Shown: positions 8,973 to 17,339, counted from the stretch's first letter. The stretch: 64,000 nt of DNA from CAZHCA01 sp964530825 (GCA_964530825.1 CAZHCA010000002.1:248001-312000), one strand, 5' to 3'. Notes: a model not told the origin generated them from the letters alone. Translations and numbers: made by a program.

Positions 8973-10190
8973 TTATTTCATCCGGATTTCGGATTCTATC
9001 TTTACGTTTCCGTGCAGGGTGCGGTGTACCGGACAGCGGTCGGCAATCTCGAGCAGGCGTCGGCGCTGCTTTTCGTCCAGGTCGCCTTCTACCTCAATAA
9101 TCCGGGAGAAGTGGTCGATCCGGCTTTGGCTATCCACTTCGCAATTTTCCATATCCTTCGCATAATCTTTGAAATGTTCTAGATGTACCGTTACGTTGCG
9201 CAGGTCCCATTTTTTGCGTCGTGCATACATTTGCAGGGTCATGGCGGTGCAAGCGCCCAACCCGGCGGTAACTAGCTCGTAGGGCGAAGGGCCAAAATCG
9301 TTGCCCCCTACTTCTTCCGGTTCATCAGCAGTGAACCCATGGTGGCGCATCATGATATCGGTCGTGAACCCCGTGTCGCCAAGGCGCACCGCCACTGTCT
9401 TTTCCACCTTCAAGCTTTCTTTTTGGGGCAGGTTGATGTAGCGCCCAGCCCAGGTGGCGATAGTCGACCCTACGTACTGTGAGTCTTCTTTATTGCTGAG
9501 CAAGTGATCGGCTCCGTCAAGGGAAATAAAACTCTTTGGGTGGCGGGCGGTGGTATAAATGCTGGCAGCATTCTCGATGCTTACGGTCATGTCCTGGGGG
9601 GAATGCATGATCAAAAGCGCTTTACCCAGCCGCTCGATCCGTTCGACCATTTTGGCCTGGGCAATGTCTTCCAAAAAATGCTTTTTGACGGTAAAAGGCC
9701 GGCCGCCGATGCTTACTTCTGCTACGCCGGTAGACTCGATTGCATCTACGCCTTCTTCGAAAAGGTGCTTGACGTGTTCGGGATCGAAGGGGGCTCCGAT
9801 GGTAGCTACGGCCTTGACGTATTCGAGCTCGTAACCGGCCCGGATTACTGCGGCTCCGCCAAGCGAGTGACCGACTAAAATAGCGGGTGGTTGGTACTCT
9901 TCGCGCAGGTACTCGGCGGCGCGAATCACGTCCTCGATATTAGAGGAAAAGTTCGTGTCGGCAAAGTCGCCTTCGCTTTCTCCCAACCCGGTAAAGTCGA
10001 ACCGCAATACGCCGACACCTTCTATGGTCAGCGCACGGCTTATGTTGCGAACGGCCGTTAAGTTTTTATTACAGGTGAAACAATGGGCGAACAGTGCGAA
10101 GGTATGGGGTTTCTGATTAACCGGTAACTCCAGCCGGGCAGCGAGTTTTTCTCTCTTGCTGTTGTGGAAGACCACTTTTTGTGAACGCAT
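8973..10190 (-). CDS. bifunctional alpha/beta hydrolase-OsmC family fusion protein
   Basis: The 405-residue protein joins two domains. Residues of about 1-255 form an alpha/beta hydrolase: the oxyanion region is FAHCFTCNKNL, the nucleophile elbow is VGHSLGGAAV with Ser, and a late acidic and His pair is seen in SPQDMTVS and LDGADHLL. Residues of about 270-405 are an OsmC/Ohr-like domain with GPSPYELVTAGLGACTAMT and, later, RCPVHRTL, which hold the two redox-active Cys. Fusions of this kind are common in Bacteroidota and Proteobacteria and are linked to organic peroxide handling, although the substrate of the hydrolase half is unknown. It is transcribed away from the small 10292 gene. Confidence 0.92.
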   Translation of the reverse strand: MRSQKVVFHNSKREKLAARLELPVNQKPHTFALFAHCFTCNKNLTAVRNISRALTIEGVGVLRFDFTGLGESEGDFADTNFSSNIEDVIRAAEYLREEYQPPAILVGHSLGGAAVIRAGYELEYVKAVATIGAPFDPEHVKHLFEEGVDAIESTGVAEVSIGGRPFTVKKHFLEDIAQAKMVERIERLGKALLIMHSPQDMTVSIENAASIYTTARHPKSFISLDGADHLLSNKEDSQYVGSTIATWAGRYINLPQKESLKVEKTVAVRLGDTGFTTDIMMRHHGFTADEPEEVGGNDFGPSPYELVTAGLGACTAMTLQMYARRKKWDLRNVTVHLEHFKDYAKDMENCEVDSQSRIDHFSRIIEVEGDLDEKQRRRLLEIADRCPVHRTLHGNVKIESEIRMK

Positions 10191-10222
10191 GATGAATCCA
10201 AAATTTTATTTGAAACAAATTG

Positions 10223-10254
10223 TTTGACTTTGAATCGGGAAAGACCGTACTTTG
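10223..10254 (+). promoter_or_regulatory. Bacteroidota-type promoter for the 10292 gene
   Basis: TTTG (10223-10226) is followed after 21 bases by TACTTTG (10248-10254), close to the Bacteroidota consensus TTTG...TAnnTTTG. Transcription would start near 10260, about 30 bases ahead of the ATG. Confidence 0.55.
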
Positions 10255-10291
10255 GGATGTAATCAAATTATTGACACTGCACTGAAATGCC

Positions 10292-10486
10292 ATGTCTGAA
10301 GATCGACCCGAGCAAGACCAGCAACCAAGTAAAAAACCGTTCTCTATATTGCTCATCATTATCAAAAACCATAAGGAAAAAGAGCCGCAACAATGGGGTG
10401 CCAAGAAGGTGGGTTGGGAAATAGCAAAACTGACTATCAAAATCATCGGAACCATAGCCACCATAATTAAACTCTTTTTCCGCTGA
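10292..10486 (+). CDS. small conserved-looking protein of unknown function (64 aa)
   Basis: I do not recognise a family. The 64-residue peptide has a polar start (MSEDRPEQDQQPSKK), a middle hydrophobic patch (FSILLIIIKNHKEK) and a basic, amphipathic C-terminus (KLTIKIIGTIATIIKLFFR) that could lie along a membrane. A good Bacteroidota promoter sits 40 bases upstream and there is no competing gene, which supports a real short gene. It lies alone in the 430-base divergent gap between the hydrolase/OsmC fusion and the amidotransferase-like gene. Confidence 0.55.
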   Translation: MSEDRPEQDQQPSKKPFSILLIIIKNHKEKEPQQWGAKKVGWEIAKLTIKIIGTIATIIKLFFR

Positions 10487-10596
10487 CCGGATGTCTGGTA
10501 GCGGACTCGTCTGTAGGACGCGGCAGTAAAATACGCAATTGTGCGCAGGCGGGCAGAAGGCGCTGTCAAATCGGCTGTGAATTAGGCTGGAATATT

Positions 10597-10604
10597 TACC
10601 TTTG
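10597..10604 (+). promoter_or_regulatory. -7 promoter element for the amidotransferase-like gene
   Basis: TACCTTTG at 10597-10604 is a perfect TAnnTTTG box, but I see no clear TTTG at -33. It overlaps the TTG at 10602, which argues that translation begins at the ATG at 10623 and not at that TTG. Confidence 0.5.
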
Positions 10605-10622
10605 GCCCGAAAAATTCAGCCT

Positions 10623-11426
10623 ATGCGTGATCTTCGACTGGCCATCCTTGACCTTTTCCCAGAGGACAGCCTCCTTGCCGCGAGAGCCGTAGAGCGGCAT
10701 CTTACGCATCGAGCCGAAAGGCTGGATGTTGTGCGCTTTTCGGTGCGAAAGAAAGGTGAACTACCGAGTGGCGACTTCCAGGCCTATCTAGTACTTGGGG
10801 CCGATACCGAGGTCGATTTACCCGCTCCGCCCATTCCCTGGGTTACGGATTTTCTAGATTGGCTGGTGCCTTTTACCAACGCTTCAGCGATCCACCAGGC
10901 TCCTTGCTTGCTCATCGGAAATGCCTATGCGTTGGCCTGCCGGCATTTTCGGCTAGGAGAAGTAAGTGCCCGCCACCGGCCGGCTTACGGTGTTTACCCG
11001 GTACACCTTACCGATGTAGGGATTGACGAGCCTTTATTCGCCGGATTAGATACCCCTTTTTATGCTGCTGATTTCAGGCGCCATCAGCTCGTACAACCCG
11101 ATATAAACCGGTTCGCCGAGTTGGGCGCCGAAATGCTGTTGCTGGAGAAAGTGCGGCCGCATGTTCCACTGGAGCGAGCTATCCTCGGGGTTCGTTTCAG
11201 CCCTGCCCTGGTCGGCATGCATATTCACCCTGAGGTAGATCCGGGGTTGATGCGTAAGCTGCTCAAGGATCCCATTAAGCGCGAACAGGTATTGGAAGAG
11301 CATGGGGAGGAGAAATATCAGAAAATGTTGAAATATCTCAACGAGACCAAAAATCTAGAAGGCGCGAACCGTCGTTTGATCCAAAATTTTCTTACCCTGG
11401 TATCGAGCCGGGCTAGTACTGTTTAA
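10623..11426 (+). CDS. class I glutamine amidotransferase-like protein lacking the nucleophilic Cys
   Basis: The 267-residue product has the layout of stand-alone type 1 glutamine amidotransferase-like proteins related to the GMP synthase amidotransferase fold. Its conserved phrases are PAYGVYPVHLTD, FYAADFRRHQLVQPD and ELGAEMLLLEKVRPH, and it has the C-terminal GMHIHPEVDP that carries the His-Glu of the triad. However, at the nucleophile elbow (about residues 96-105) it reads LLIGNAYALACRHF. The position that should hold Cys is Gly or Asn; the only nearby Cys is six residues on, in the helix. It is therefore probably not an active glutaminase and may bind a ligand or partner. The stop shares TTAA with the convergent cyclase gene. 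The start at 10623 is preferred to a TTG at 10602, which lies in the promoter. Confidence 0.75.
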   Translation: MRDLRLAILDLFPEDSLLAARAVERHLTHRAERLDVVRFSVRKKGELPSGDFQAYLVLGADTEVDLPAPPIPWVTDFLDWLVPFTNASAIHQAPCLLIGNAYALACRHFRLGEVSARHRPAYGVYPVHLTDVGIDEPLFAGLDTPFYAADFRRHQLVQPDINRFAELGAEMLLLEKVRPHVPLERAILGVRFSPALVGMHIHPEVDPGLMRKLLKDPIKREQVLEEHGEEKYQKMLKYLNETKNLEGANRRLIQNFLTLVSSRASTV

Positions 11427-14400
11427 AATGATCCTTGCGGGATCTCGCGCCGGCGAAAGGTGGTCGTATTTTTGGGGGCTACGAAGTACATGGCTATGTC
11501 GCTGTCGTTACGATCGGTAAAGTGGCCATGAAAAATACACTCGTAATGATTGCGGATACGTTGGTAGGTAGTTTCTGATACATTCACCTGCCCAGGCTGG
11601 CCGAGAGACTCCATGCGCGAAGCGATGTTCACGGTGTCGCCCCAGATATCGTAGGCAAATTTTTTGATGCCGACCACGCCGGCAACTACCGGTCCGGTGT
11701 GGATACCGATGCGGGCTTCGAAAAAGGGTATGTTCGCTAATTTTTTTTCTTCGGCCAGGCGGGCGAGGAAATCCTGGATGTCGAGTGCTGCCTGCACCAT
11801 GCGTTGGCACGCATTTCCGGTGCCATTTTGTGGTTGTTCGATGCACATACACATATAGGCGTCGCCGATCGTTTTAATTTTTTCCAGCCCATGCTGGTCA
11901 ATAATCCGGTCGAACTGGCTAAAGCAATAGTCAACCTCAGCCACCAGTGCTTCGGGGGCCATCAACTGAGCAATATTGGTGAAACCTTTGAAGTCAGTAA
12001 ACATGACCGTCACCGTCTTGTAGAGCCGGGCTTTAGCAGAACCGTGATTTTTCAATTCCTCTGCCGTTTCGGCAGGTAAAATATTGAGGAGCAGTTGCTC
12101 TGACTTTTCCTTTTCCTGAGCTAATTCCCGAGTGCGTTGGTCGACAATGGCCTCCAGTTCCACCTCTCGCTTTTTGATGCGATAGATGCGCCACCGCATC
12201 ACGGCGTAAGTCGCCAGTATAAGTGCGCATGCGCACAGCGCCATAAACCACCAGCTTTTGTAAAAAGCCTGCCGGATGGTCACGGGCACTGCCAACTCGG
12301 TGGTTTCCCAGAGGCTATTCTCGGTTTTGGCTTGCAGCCGGAAGGTGTAGTCGCCGGCGGGAATATTGGTGTAGCGCACCTGGTGTTCTTTGGTGTAGGT
12401 CGACCAGTCTTGCTCGTACCCCTCCAAAAAGAAGCGAAATTCATTTTGGCTGGGCTCGCGAAAATCGGCCAGTGCAAAATTGAAAGTAAAGGATTTATCT
12501 CGGTAGGAGAGCCGGATGGGGTCGATCTGATTCTGGGCGTACTGGACCGGAACGGAAGTATCGCGGTAACCATCGAAGCGAGAAACCTGGGTAATCAACA
12601 GTTTAGGTTGCTGGTGTTCGGTCTGGTAACGGTTGAGGAATTGTGGTCCGGGTTCAAAAGCATTCACTCCGTCCAGCCCACCAAAGTAAAAGGTTCCGGC
12701 CTTTGACTTAAAGAAAGACATGCGGTTGAACTCGTTGTGGCTCAGACCATCTTCTTCGTCGAAATTGATGAATGTCTCTGACTTGAGGCTCATGCGGGAA
12801 AGGCCGTTATTCGAACTGAGCCAGAGGCAGGAGTCCCCTTCCGGTAATATACCATTGATGAAGTTATCAGGCAGCCCGTCGATAACTGTATAGATTTTCG
12901 ATCGCCGGCTTGCGGGATCGATGCGCTGTAGTCCCGATGCGGTGGCCAGCCAAAGGATACCGGTACTATCCTCATAGATGCTGTTAATCTGATTGTCGGC
13001 CAGTTCGACTCCTTCCCGTCCGTCGGTTGCAGCTGTCCAGTGCAGGCGCTTGCCGGTTGCGGGATCGAGCAGGAAAAGGCCGTTATCGAAAGTACCAATC
13101 CAAATACTATCGCTGGCCGGCCGCTGAAACAAAAAAGTGATGGTGCCGTCCTCGCTTGACCAGTAGGGGCGCTCGGGGCCCGAAAGCCGGGTAAGCAGGT
13201 CTTCGTCCGGCCGGTAGGTATAGAGCAAGGAATCATCGCCAAACCAGAGGTTCTCGTCCCGGTCTACGAGAACGCAACCGAAGGAGGACCGGGCGCTGGT
13301 AAATAGGGAGTCGATGCGGCGGGTCACCGGGTCGATCACCATGCCGGTGCCCGTCCAGAGTTTACCCCGGTGGTAGGTAAGATCAAAAGGGATGAAAAAG
13401 AAGTTTCGGCTCGGGAAGAGGGGACGCACCTGGCTAGTAGTAGGATCGAGCCGGTGTATGCTGTTGTAGTAGGTGATGTAAATGCGGCCTTTTTCGTCTT
13501 CGGTCATGCCGCGGGTACTGCACAGTATCGTACTGCAGTCCGGGCGTCCGCCGGTAAGGTGCTGGCGGAACAGGTTTTCCTTAGGAACGATTTTAATGGC
13601 GCCGTAATCCGAAGCAATCCAGATAACGCCCGAGCGATCCTCAAATATTTGGCGGTACTCCGGGTGGTAGTCGGTTATTTTTTTGATCCGGGGGTGATAA
13701 TCCGTGATGGCCCCGCTGTTTTCCTGATAAAAAAACAATTCTTCCTGGCAAGCGATCCATAGGTCGCCGTTTTTCGCCGGCAAAAAGGCTGTAGCCTGGT
13801 GCTCGCCTGTAAGCAAATTATTGATAGGGTGCGGCTGAAATTGTTGAGTGATGGTATCGAGCCGGAAAACACTTCCATCCTGTAAAAGGACCCACAAGTC
13901 TGCATGGCTTACCTGGAGGTCGATTACGCGTTTGCCACCCGGGCGGACGGACGTTTCCGGCAAGAGCCACTTTTTGCGAATGCTGCCATCGGGGTTCATT
14001 TGCCAAAGCTCATTGTCGTAGGCGGCAACATAGACATGCTTACCGTAAGACAGGAGCGGGCGGTTGGGATAAAAGTCCGGTAGGTCGAAAAGAACCTTCG
14101 GGGCACCCCGGTAAGGGATTACTTGCAAAAAATTGCGGCCGTCTTCTTCGTCGCTGACGGTAAGCCAGAGTGTGTTGAACCGGTCGAGTACAATATGATG
14201 GGGTTGCCAGGAGGTACGCCGCTCAATGGTGTCGGGGTTGATCTTAATACTGCGGGGCGGGGCCCGGTGCAACGGATCGACTAATGCAATGTAGTCCAAA
14301 CTGCTCAGCCAGATTAGGTTGTCTTGATCGACCCACATGTCCAGAATCATGCGGTTCGGGATGGGGTGCGATAGGGAGTTTTCCGAGTAGTGGACAAAAT

Positions 14401-14596
14401 TATAGCCATCGAAGCGGTTCAGACCGTTGAAGGTGGCGATCCAGAGGAAGCCCCTGTCGTCTTGAGCTATTTTGGTCACATTGCGATCGCTCAACCGCCG
14501 GGAAGCATCATATACTTCCACCTGGAATGGTTGGGCTTGAATGATGGAACAGCCAAACAACAAGGCTCCTAAAAGTAGACATGCAAATCGCCTCAT
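11423..14596 (-). CDS. beta-propeller (Reg_prop/Y_Y_Y) membrane sensor with class III adenylate/guanylate cyclase domain
   Basis: From ATG 14596 the product is 1057 residues. A signal peptide (MRRFACLLLGALLFGCS) leads into about 660 residues of two-component-regulator propeller repeats, for example DDRGFLWIATFNGLNRFDGY and EDSTGILWLATASGLQRID. A Y_Y_Y domain (about 705-768), a membrane helix (WWFMALCACALILATYAVM), a coiled coil and a class III cyclase domain (about 862-1042) follow. The cyclase keeps metal-binding Asp in VMFTDFKGFTN and IGDAYM. It has Lys in LEKIKTIGDAYM and Asp in FAYDIWGDTVNIASRM, the pair that selects adenine in adenylate cyclases. Normally this propeller type ends in a histidine kinase; here the output is a cyclic nucleotide. 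Starting at 14737 would put an implausible 47 residues ahead of the signal peptide. Confidence 0.9.
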   Translation of the reverse strand: MRRFACLLLGALLFGCSIIQAQPFQVEVYDASRRLSDRNVTKIAQDDRGFLWIATFNGLNRFDGYNFVHYSENSLSHPIPNRMILDMWVDQDNLIWLSSLDYIALVDPLHRAPPRSIKINPDTIERRTSWQPHHIVLDRFNTLWLTVSDEEDGRNFLQVIPYRGAPKVLFDLPDFYPNRPLLSYGKHVYVAAYDNELWQMNPDGSIRKKWLLPETSVRPGGKRVIDLQVSHADLWVLLQDGSVFRLDTITQQFQPHPINNLLTGEHQATAFLPAKNGDLWIACQEELFFYQENSGAITDYHPRIKKITDYHPEYRQIFEDRSGVIWIASDYGAIKIVPKENLFRQHLTGGRPDCSTILCSTRGMTEDEKGRIYITYYNSIHRLDPTTSQVRPLFPSRNFFFIPFDLTYHRGKLWTGTGMVIDPVTRRIDSLFTSARSSFGCVLVDRDENLWFGDDSLLYTYRPDEDLLTRLSGPERPYWSSEDGTITFLFQRPASDSIWIGTFDNGLFLLDPATGKRLHWTAATDGREGVELADNQINSIYEDSTGILWLATASGLQRIDPASRRSKIYTVIDGLPDNFINGILPEGDSCLWLSSNNGLSRMSLKSETFINFDEEDGLSHNEFNRMSFFKSKAGTFYFGGLDGVNAFEPGPQFLNRYQTEHQQPKLLITQVSRFDGYRDTSVPVQYAQNQIDPIRLSYRDKSFTFNFALADFREPSQNEFRFFLEGYEQDWSTYTKEHQVRYTNIPAGDYTFRLQAKTENSLWETTELAVPVTIRQAFYKSWWFMALCACALILATYAVMRWRIYRIKKREVELEAIVDQRTRELAQEKEKSEQLLLNILPAETAEELKNHGSAKARLYKTVTVMFTDFKGFTNIAQLMAPEALVAEVDYCFSQFDRIIDQHGLEKIKTIGDAYMCMCIEQPQNGTGNACQRMVQAALDIQDFLARLAEEKKLANIPFFEARIGIHTGPVVAGVVGIKKFAYDIWGDTVNIASRMESLGQPGQVNVSETTYQRIRNHYECIFHGHFTDRNDSDIAMYFVAPKNTTTFRRREIPQGSF

Positions 14597-14626
14597 AGCC
14601 GGATAGGATGATGGAAAACCCAAATT

Positions 14627-14656
14627 CAAAGTAAGGAAAAAAAGAAGCCATCCAAA
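14627..14656 (-). promoter_or_regulatory. Bacteroidota-type promoter for the propeller-cyclase gene
   Basis: On the minus strand TTTG (14656-14653) is followed after 19 bases by TACTTTG (14633-14627). The expected transcription start is about 25 bases upstream of ATG 14596, which supports that start codon. Confidence 0.55.
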
Positions 14657-14756
14657 ACATAATATGGTCGGCGGTCGAGAAATCTGGGCCGGAGGGGAAA
14701 AACCTGTGCGAAATGAAGGGAAATTAAAAATTAACACAAAATGTTGGTTTTTTGTT

Positions 14757-14962
14757 TATCTTTGTTTCGATTAAACTTTCGAACGGGTCTAAACCGATTG
14801 GCTGCAAGCCAGGCTATTGGATTTACCGGCCAAGTGCTTTTCGTCTTTTTCCACCTGCAAGATCAGGGCTAAAGCTGAAGTGTGGCTGGTTCAATTAACC
14901 AGTGCGGAGTACAGCCTGTTCGCCGAGGTTCATTCGATAAATTGTTTCATTAAAGCAAGAAA
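14757..14962 (+). promoter_or_regulatory. promoter and long leader of the SRPBCC gene
   Basis: TATCTTTG at 14757-14764 is a perfect TAnnTTTG -7 box; the -33 element is weak. It predicts a leader of about 190 bases before ATG 14963. The leader holds the short inverted repeats TGGCT-GCA-AGCCA and CTGGTT-CAATT-AACCAG. I see no known riboswitch in it, and the rest of the 366-base gap holds only the divergent cyclase promoter. Confidence 0.45.
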
Positions 14963-15973
14963 ATGCCAGCCCTGAAAATTCTTTTGTACGTCATTGTCGG
15001 CCTGGGATTGTTGCTGATTATTTTAGCAGCTATTGCCCCCAAAGAGATGCGCGTGGAGCGCACTGCTATTATCAATGCCCGGCCGGAATCAGTTTTTCTG
15101 CACCTACGGTATTACGAAAACCGTCTAGCCTGGTACCCTTGGTTTCAGATGGACCCGAACTTGAAAACAACGATTGAAGGCGAGGATGGTGTCGTGGGCA
15201 CTATCTTCCGCTGGGAGGGTAACAAAAAAGTAGGCAAAGGAGAACAAGAGTTGCTTTCCATTGTACCCAACCAACAGATTCGCGAGCGATTGACCTTCAC
15301 CGAACCGTACGAATCGGATGTAGATACTTGGTACCAACTGAGGCACCGTAACGGAGCAACGGAGCTCAAATGGGGCTTCCAGTCGCCAATTTTCTTCCCC
15401 TTTAATATTCTGGCTATGGTATGGGGCATGGAAAAAGGCATTGCGCGTGATTACGATAAAGGACTGGAAAACCTGAAGCAGATCGTGAAATCCGCAGCCG
15501 TCCAGCCAGAGACTGTAATCGAAATGATCGAATTTTCGGAAACGCACTACGTTCACTATCGCCAGCGCATTCCTTTCGGGGAAATGGAGGCCATGATCCA
15601 GAATCATACGGCGGAGATAAGACAAGCTTTGGGTGCTGCCGGCAAGCAACCTATTGGCCCTATGACCAATCTGTACTTCGAATGGGATGAAGCCAATCAG
15701 GCGACCGATATGGCGGTTGCCTTCCCGGTAGCCCAGCCCCTGAACTTATCTGATGTTTACACCAACTACACGGTACCATCGGGGAAAGCAGTGCGCTACG
15801 TTTTGCGAGGGGGTTACGATAAACTCGGCGATGCGCACATGGCTATCGACGATTACTTAAAAGCAAACGATCTGGAAGCCCGCGCCGTTGCAATTGAAGA
15901 ATATCTTGTCAGTCAGGAAGACACGCCCGACCCCAAGGGCTGGATTACCAATATTATTTATCCGGTCCAATAG
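14963..15973 (+). CDS. membrane-anchored SRPBCC protein with C-terminal GyrI-like effector-binding domain
   Basis: The 336-residue product has an N-terminal membrane anchor (LLYVIVGLGLLLIILAAIAP). Next is an SRPBCC/polyketide-cyclase-like domain (about 30-170), seen in VERTAIINARPESVFLHLR, NRLAWYPWFQMDP and GEQELLSIVPNQQIRERL. The C-terminal part (about 190-336) resembles the GyrI-like/AraC effector-binding fold: THYVHYRQRIPFGEMEA, then MTNLYFEWDEAN and AVRYVLRGGYDKL. Both folds bind small hydrophobic ligands; no enzymatic role can be stated. The gene stands alone, with a hairpin after its stop. Confidence 0.85.
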   Translation: MPALKILLYVIVGLGLLLIILAAIAPKEMRVERTAIINARPESVFLHLRYYENRLAWYPWFQMDPNLKTTIEGEDGVVGTIFRWEGNKKVGKGEQELLSIVPNQQIRERLTFTEPYESDVDTWYQLRHRNGATELKWGFQSPIFFPFNILAMVWGMEKGIARDYDKGLENLKQIVKSAAVQPETVIEMIEFSETHYVHYRQRIPFGEMEAMIQNHTAEIRQALGAAGKQPIGPMTNLYFEWDEANQATDMAVAFPVAQPLNLSDVYTNYTVPSGKAVRYVLRGGYDKLGDAHMAIDDYLKANDLEARAVAIEEYLVSQEDTPDPKGWITNIIYPVQ

Positions 15974-15981
15974 ACCGTGTA

Positions 15982-16012
15982 GCGCCCGCCGGCATCTCCG
16001 GCCGGCAGGCGC
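15982..16012. terminator. GC-rich hairpin after the SRPBCC gene
   Basis: GCGCC-C-GCCGG (15982-15992) can pair with CCGGC-A-GGCGC (16002-16012), ten pairs around one mismatch with a 9-base loop. No T-run follows, so it may be only a transcript-stabilising 3' hairpin. Confidence 0.4.
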
Positions 16013-16124
16013 ACCATCTACGCTTTGCAGCCGTAGGGATGGTGTTCTTCACCTCCACTTTGACGGTCAGCCGTCTTCATTGTGCGGGATTTTGCATATT
16101 TTGTCTTCACAATGAGTTGGGTGT

Positions 16125-17339
16125 ATGATTGATGCGCAAAATCAAATACTGGAGTCGGTAGAAGCTTACGTCATCGATTTTTTCAAGCAGCGGATTCCTG
16201 GAGAGTATGTATATCACAACTTGGAGCATACGCAGGATGTCGTTGATGCCACCATTACGATTGCCAGCGAGTATCCGCTGAATGCGCGGGAGAAAGAAGT
16301 GCTGCAGATAGCAGCCTGGTTCCACGATACGGGTTACGATCAGGGCGCCGACAAACATGAAGAACGCAGCGTACAATATGCCGCCGCGTTTCTGAGCCAA
16401 CACGATTATCCGCTGCAGGATCTGGAGAGCGTACTCACCTGTATCCGGGCCACGCGGATCAATGCGACTCCGCAAAACCTGTTAGAAGAAATTCTGCGCG
16501 ATGCCGACTATAGTCATTTGGGAAGTACGGTATACTGGGACCGTTGCAGCCGAGTTCGACAAGAGCTTTTGGTGACCCGGCAGGCATTCATGTCGGAAGC
16601 AGAATGGGTCAACTTCGAACTCGATTTTATCACCAGTCATGAGTTTCATACCGAAGTAGCGGAGCGGCTGTATGGGAAGCTAAAAGAGAAACACGTCAAA
16701 CAATTGCTGAAGCATCGTAGCCGGATCATTCCAGAAGCGAAACCGGTTACCGACGATAAACCAAAGAAGAAAAAGAAAAAAAAGAAAGGGAATGAAGACT
16801 TGAGTAATTACAATTTAGGCAGAGGGGTAGAAACGATGTACCGGACCACCTACCGCACGCATGTAAATTTGAGTTCTATCGCCGATAATAAGGCGAATAT
16901 CATGCTGAGTATCAATGCTATTATCATCTCGATCGTGGTGTCGAGCCTGGTGCCGCAGTTTGCAACGAATCAATCGCTGGTAATTCCGACCATGCTGTTG
17001 CTGGCCGTGTGCCTTACCGCTTTAGTATTTGCCATTCTTTCTACACGACCAAAGGTGACTGAGGGTCGCTTCTCCCGCGAGGATATCGAAGAAAAAAAGT
17101 CTAACCTGCTCTTCTTTGGAAATTTTTACAAAATGGATATTGAAGACTTTCATTGGGGAATGATGGAGATGATCAAGGATAGCGACTTTCTCTACAGCTC
17201 CATGACCCGGGATTTATATTATCTGGGAGTCGTGCTGGCCAAAAAATATCATTACCTGCGCATCTGTTACGGCGTATTCATGTACGGAATCATTTTATCC
17301 GTAATCGCATTTGGAGTGGCTTACCTGGTTAAGGGGTGA
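16125..17339 (+). CDS. HD-domain phosphohydrolase fused to a Pycsar-effector-type (PycTM) membrane domain
   Basis: The 404-residue protein starts with an HD domain (about 1-200): YHNLEHTQDVVDA, the metal-binding pair in AAWFHDTGYDQ, and a later Asp in RDADYSHLG. A very basic linker follows (residues about 207-223, a run of Lys from KPKKKKKKKKG). The C-terminal part (about 230-404) matches the Pycsar effector transmembrane family: TYRTHVNLSSIADNKANIML, then helices SINAIIISIVVSSLVPQF, IPTMLLLAVCLTALVFAIL and a last helix VFMYGIILSVIAFGVAYL. PycTM proteins respond to cyclic pyrimidine nucleotides by disrupting the inner membrane. In the fused form the HD half could hydrolyse a nucleotide signal. 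No Pycsar cyclase is next to it; the nearest cyclase is the propeller protein at 11423-14596, which looks adenine-specific. Confidence 0.85.
   Translation: MIDAQNQILESVEAYVIDFFKQRIPGEYVYHNLEHTQDVVDATITIASEYPLNAREKEVLQIAAWFHDTGYDQGADKHEERSVQYAAAFLSQHDYPLQDLESVLTCIRATRINATPQNLLEEILRDADYSHLGSTVYWDRCSRVRQELLVTRQAFMSEAEWVNFELDFITSHEFHTEVAERLYGKLKEKHVKQLLKHRSRIIPEAKPVTDDKPKKKKKKKKGNEDLSNYNLGRGVETMYRTTYRTHVNLSSIADNKANIMLSINAIIISIVVSSLVPQFATNQSLVIPTMLLLAVCLTALVFAILSTRPKVTEGRFSREDIEEKKSNLLFFGNFYKMDIEDFHWGMMEMIKDSDFLYSSMTRDLYYLGVVLAKKYHYLRICYGVFMYGIILSVIAFGVAYLVKG

Noticed and set aside
11423..17339. Propeller-cyclase plus HD-PycTM as a classical Pycsar defence pair
   Set aside because: Pycsar cyclases are soluble and lie next to the effector. 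This cyclase is membrane-bound behind a large sensor, on the opposite strand, with an unrelated gene between, and its base-selecting residues point to adenine.
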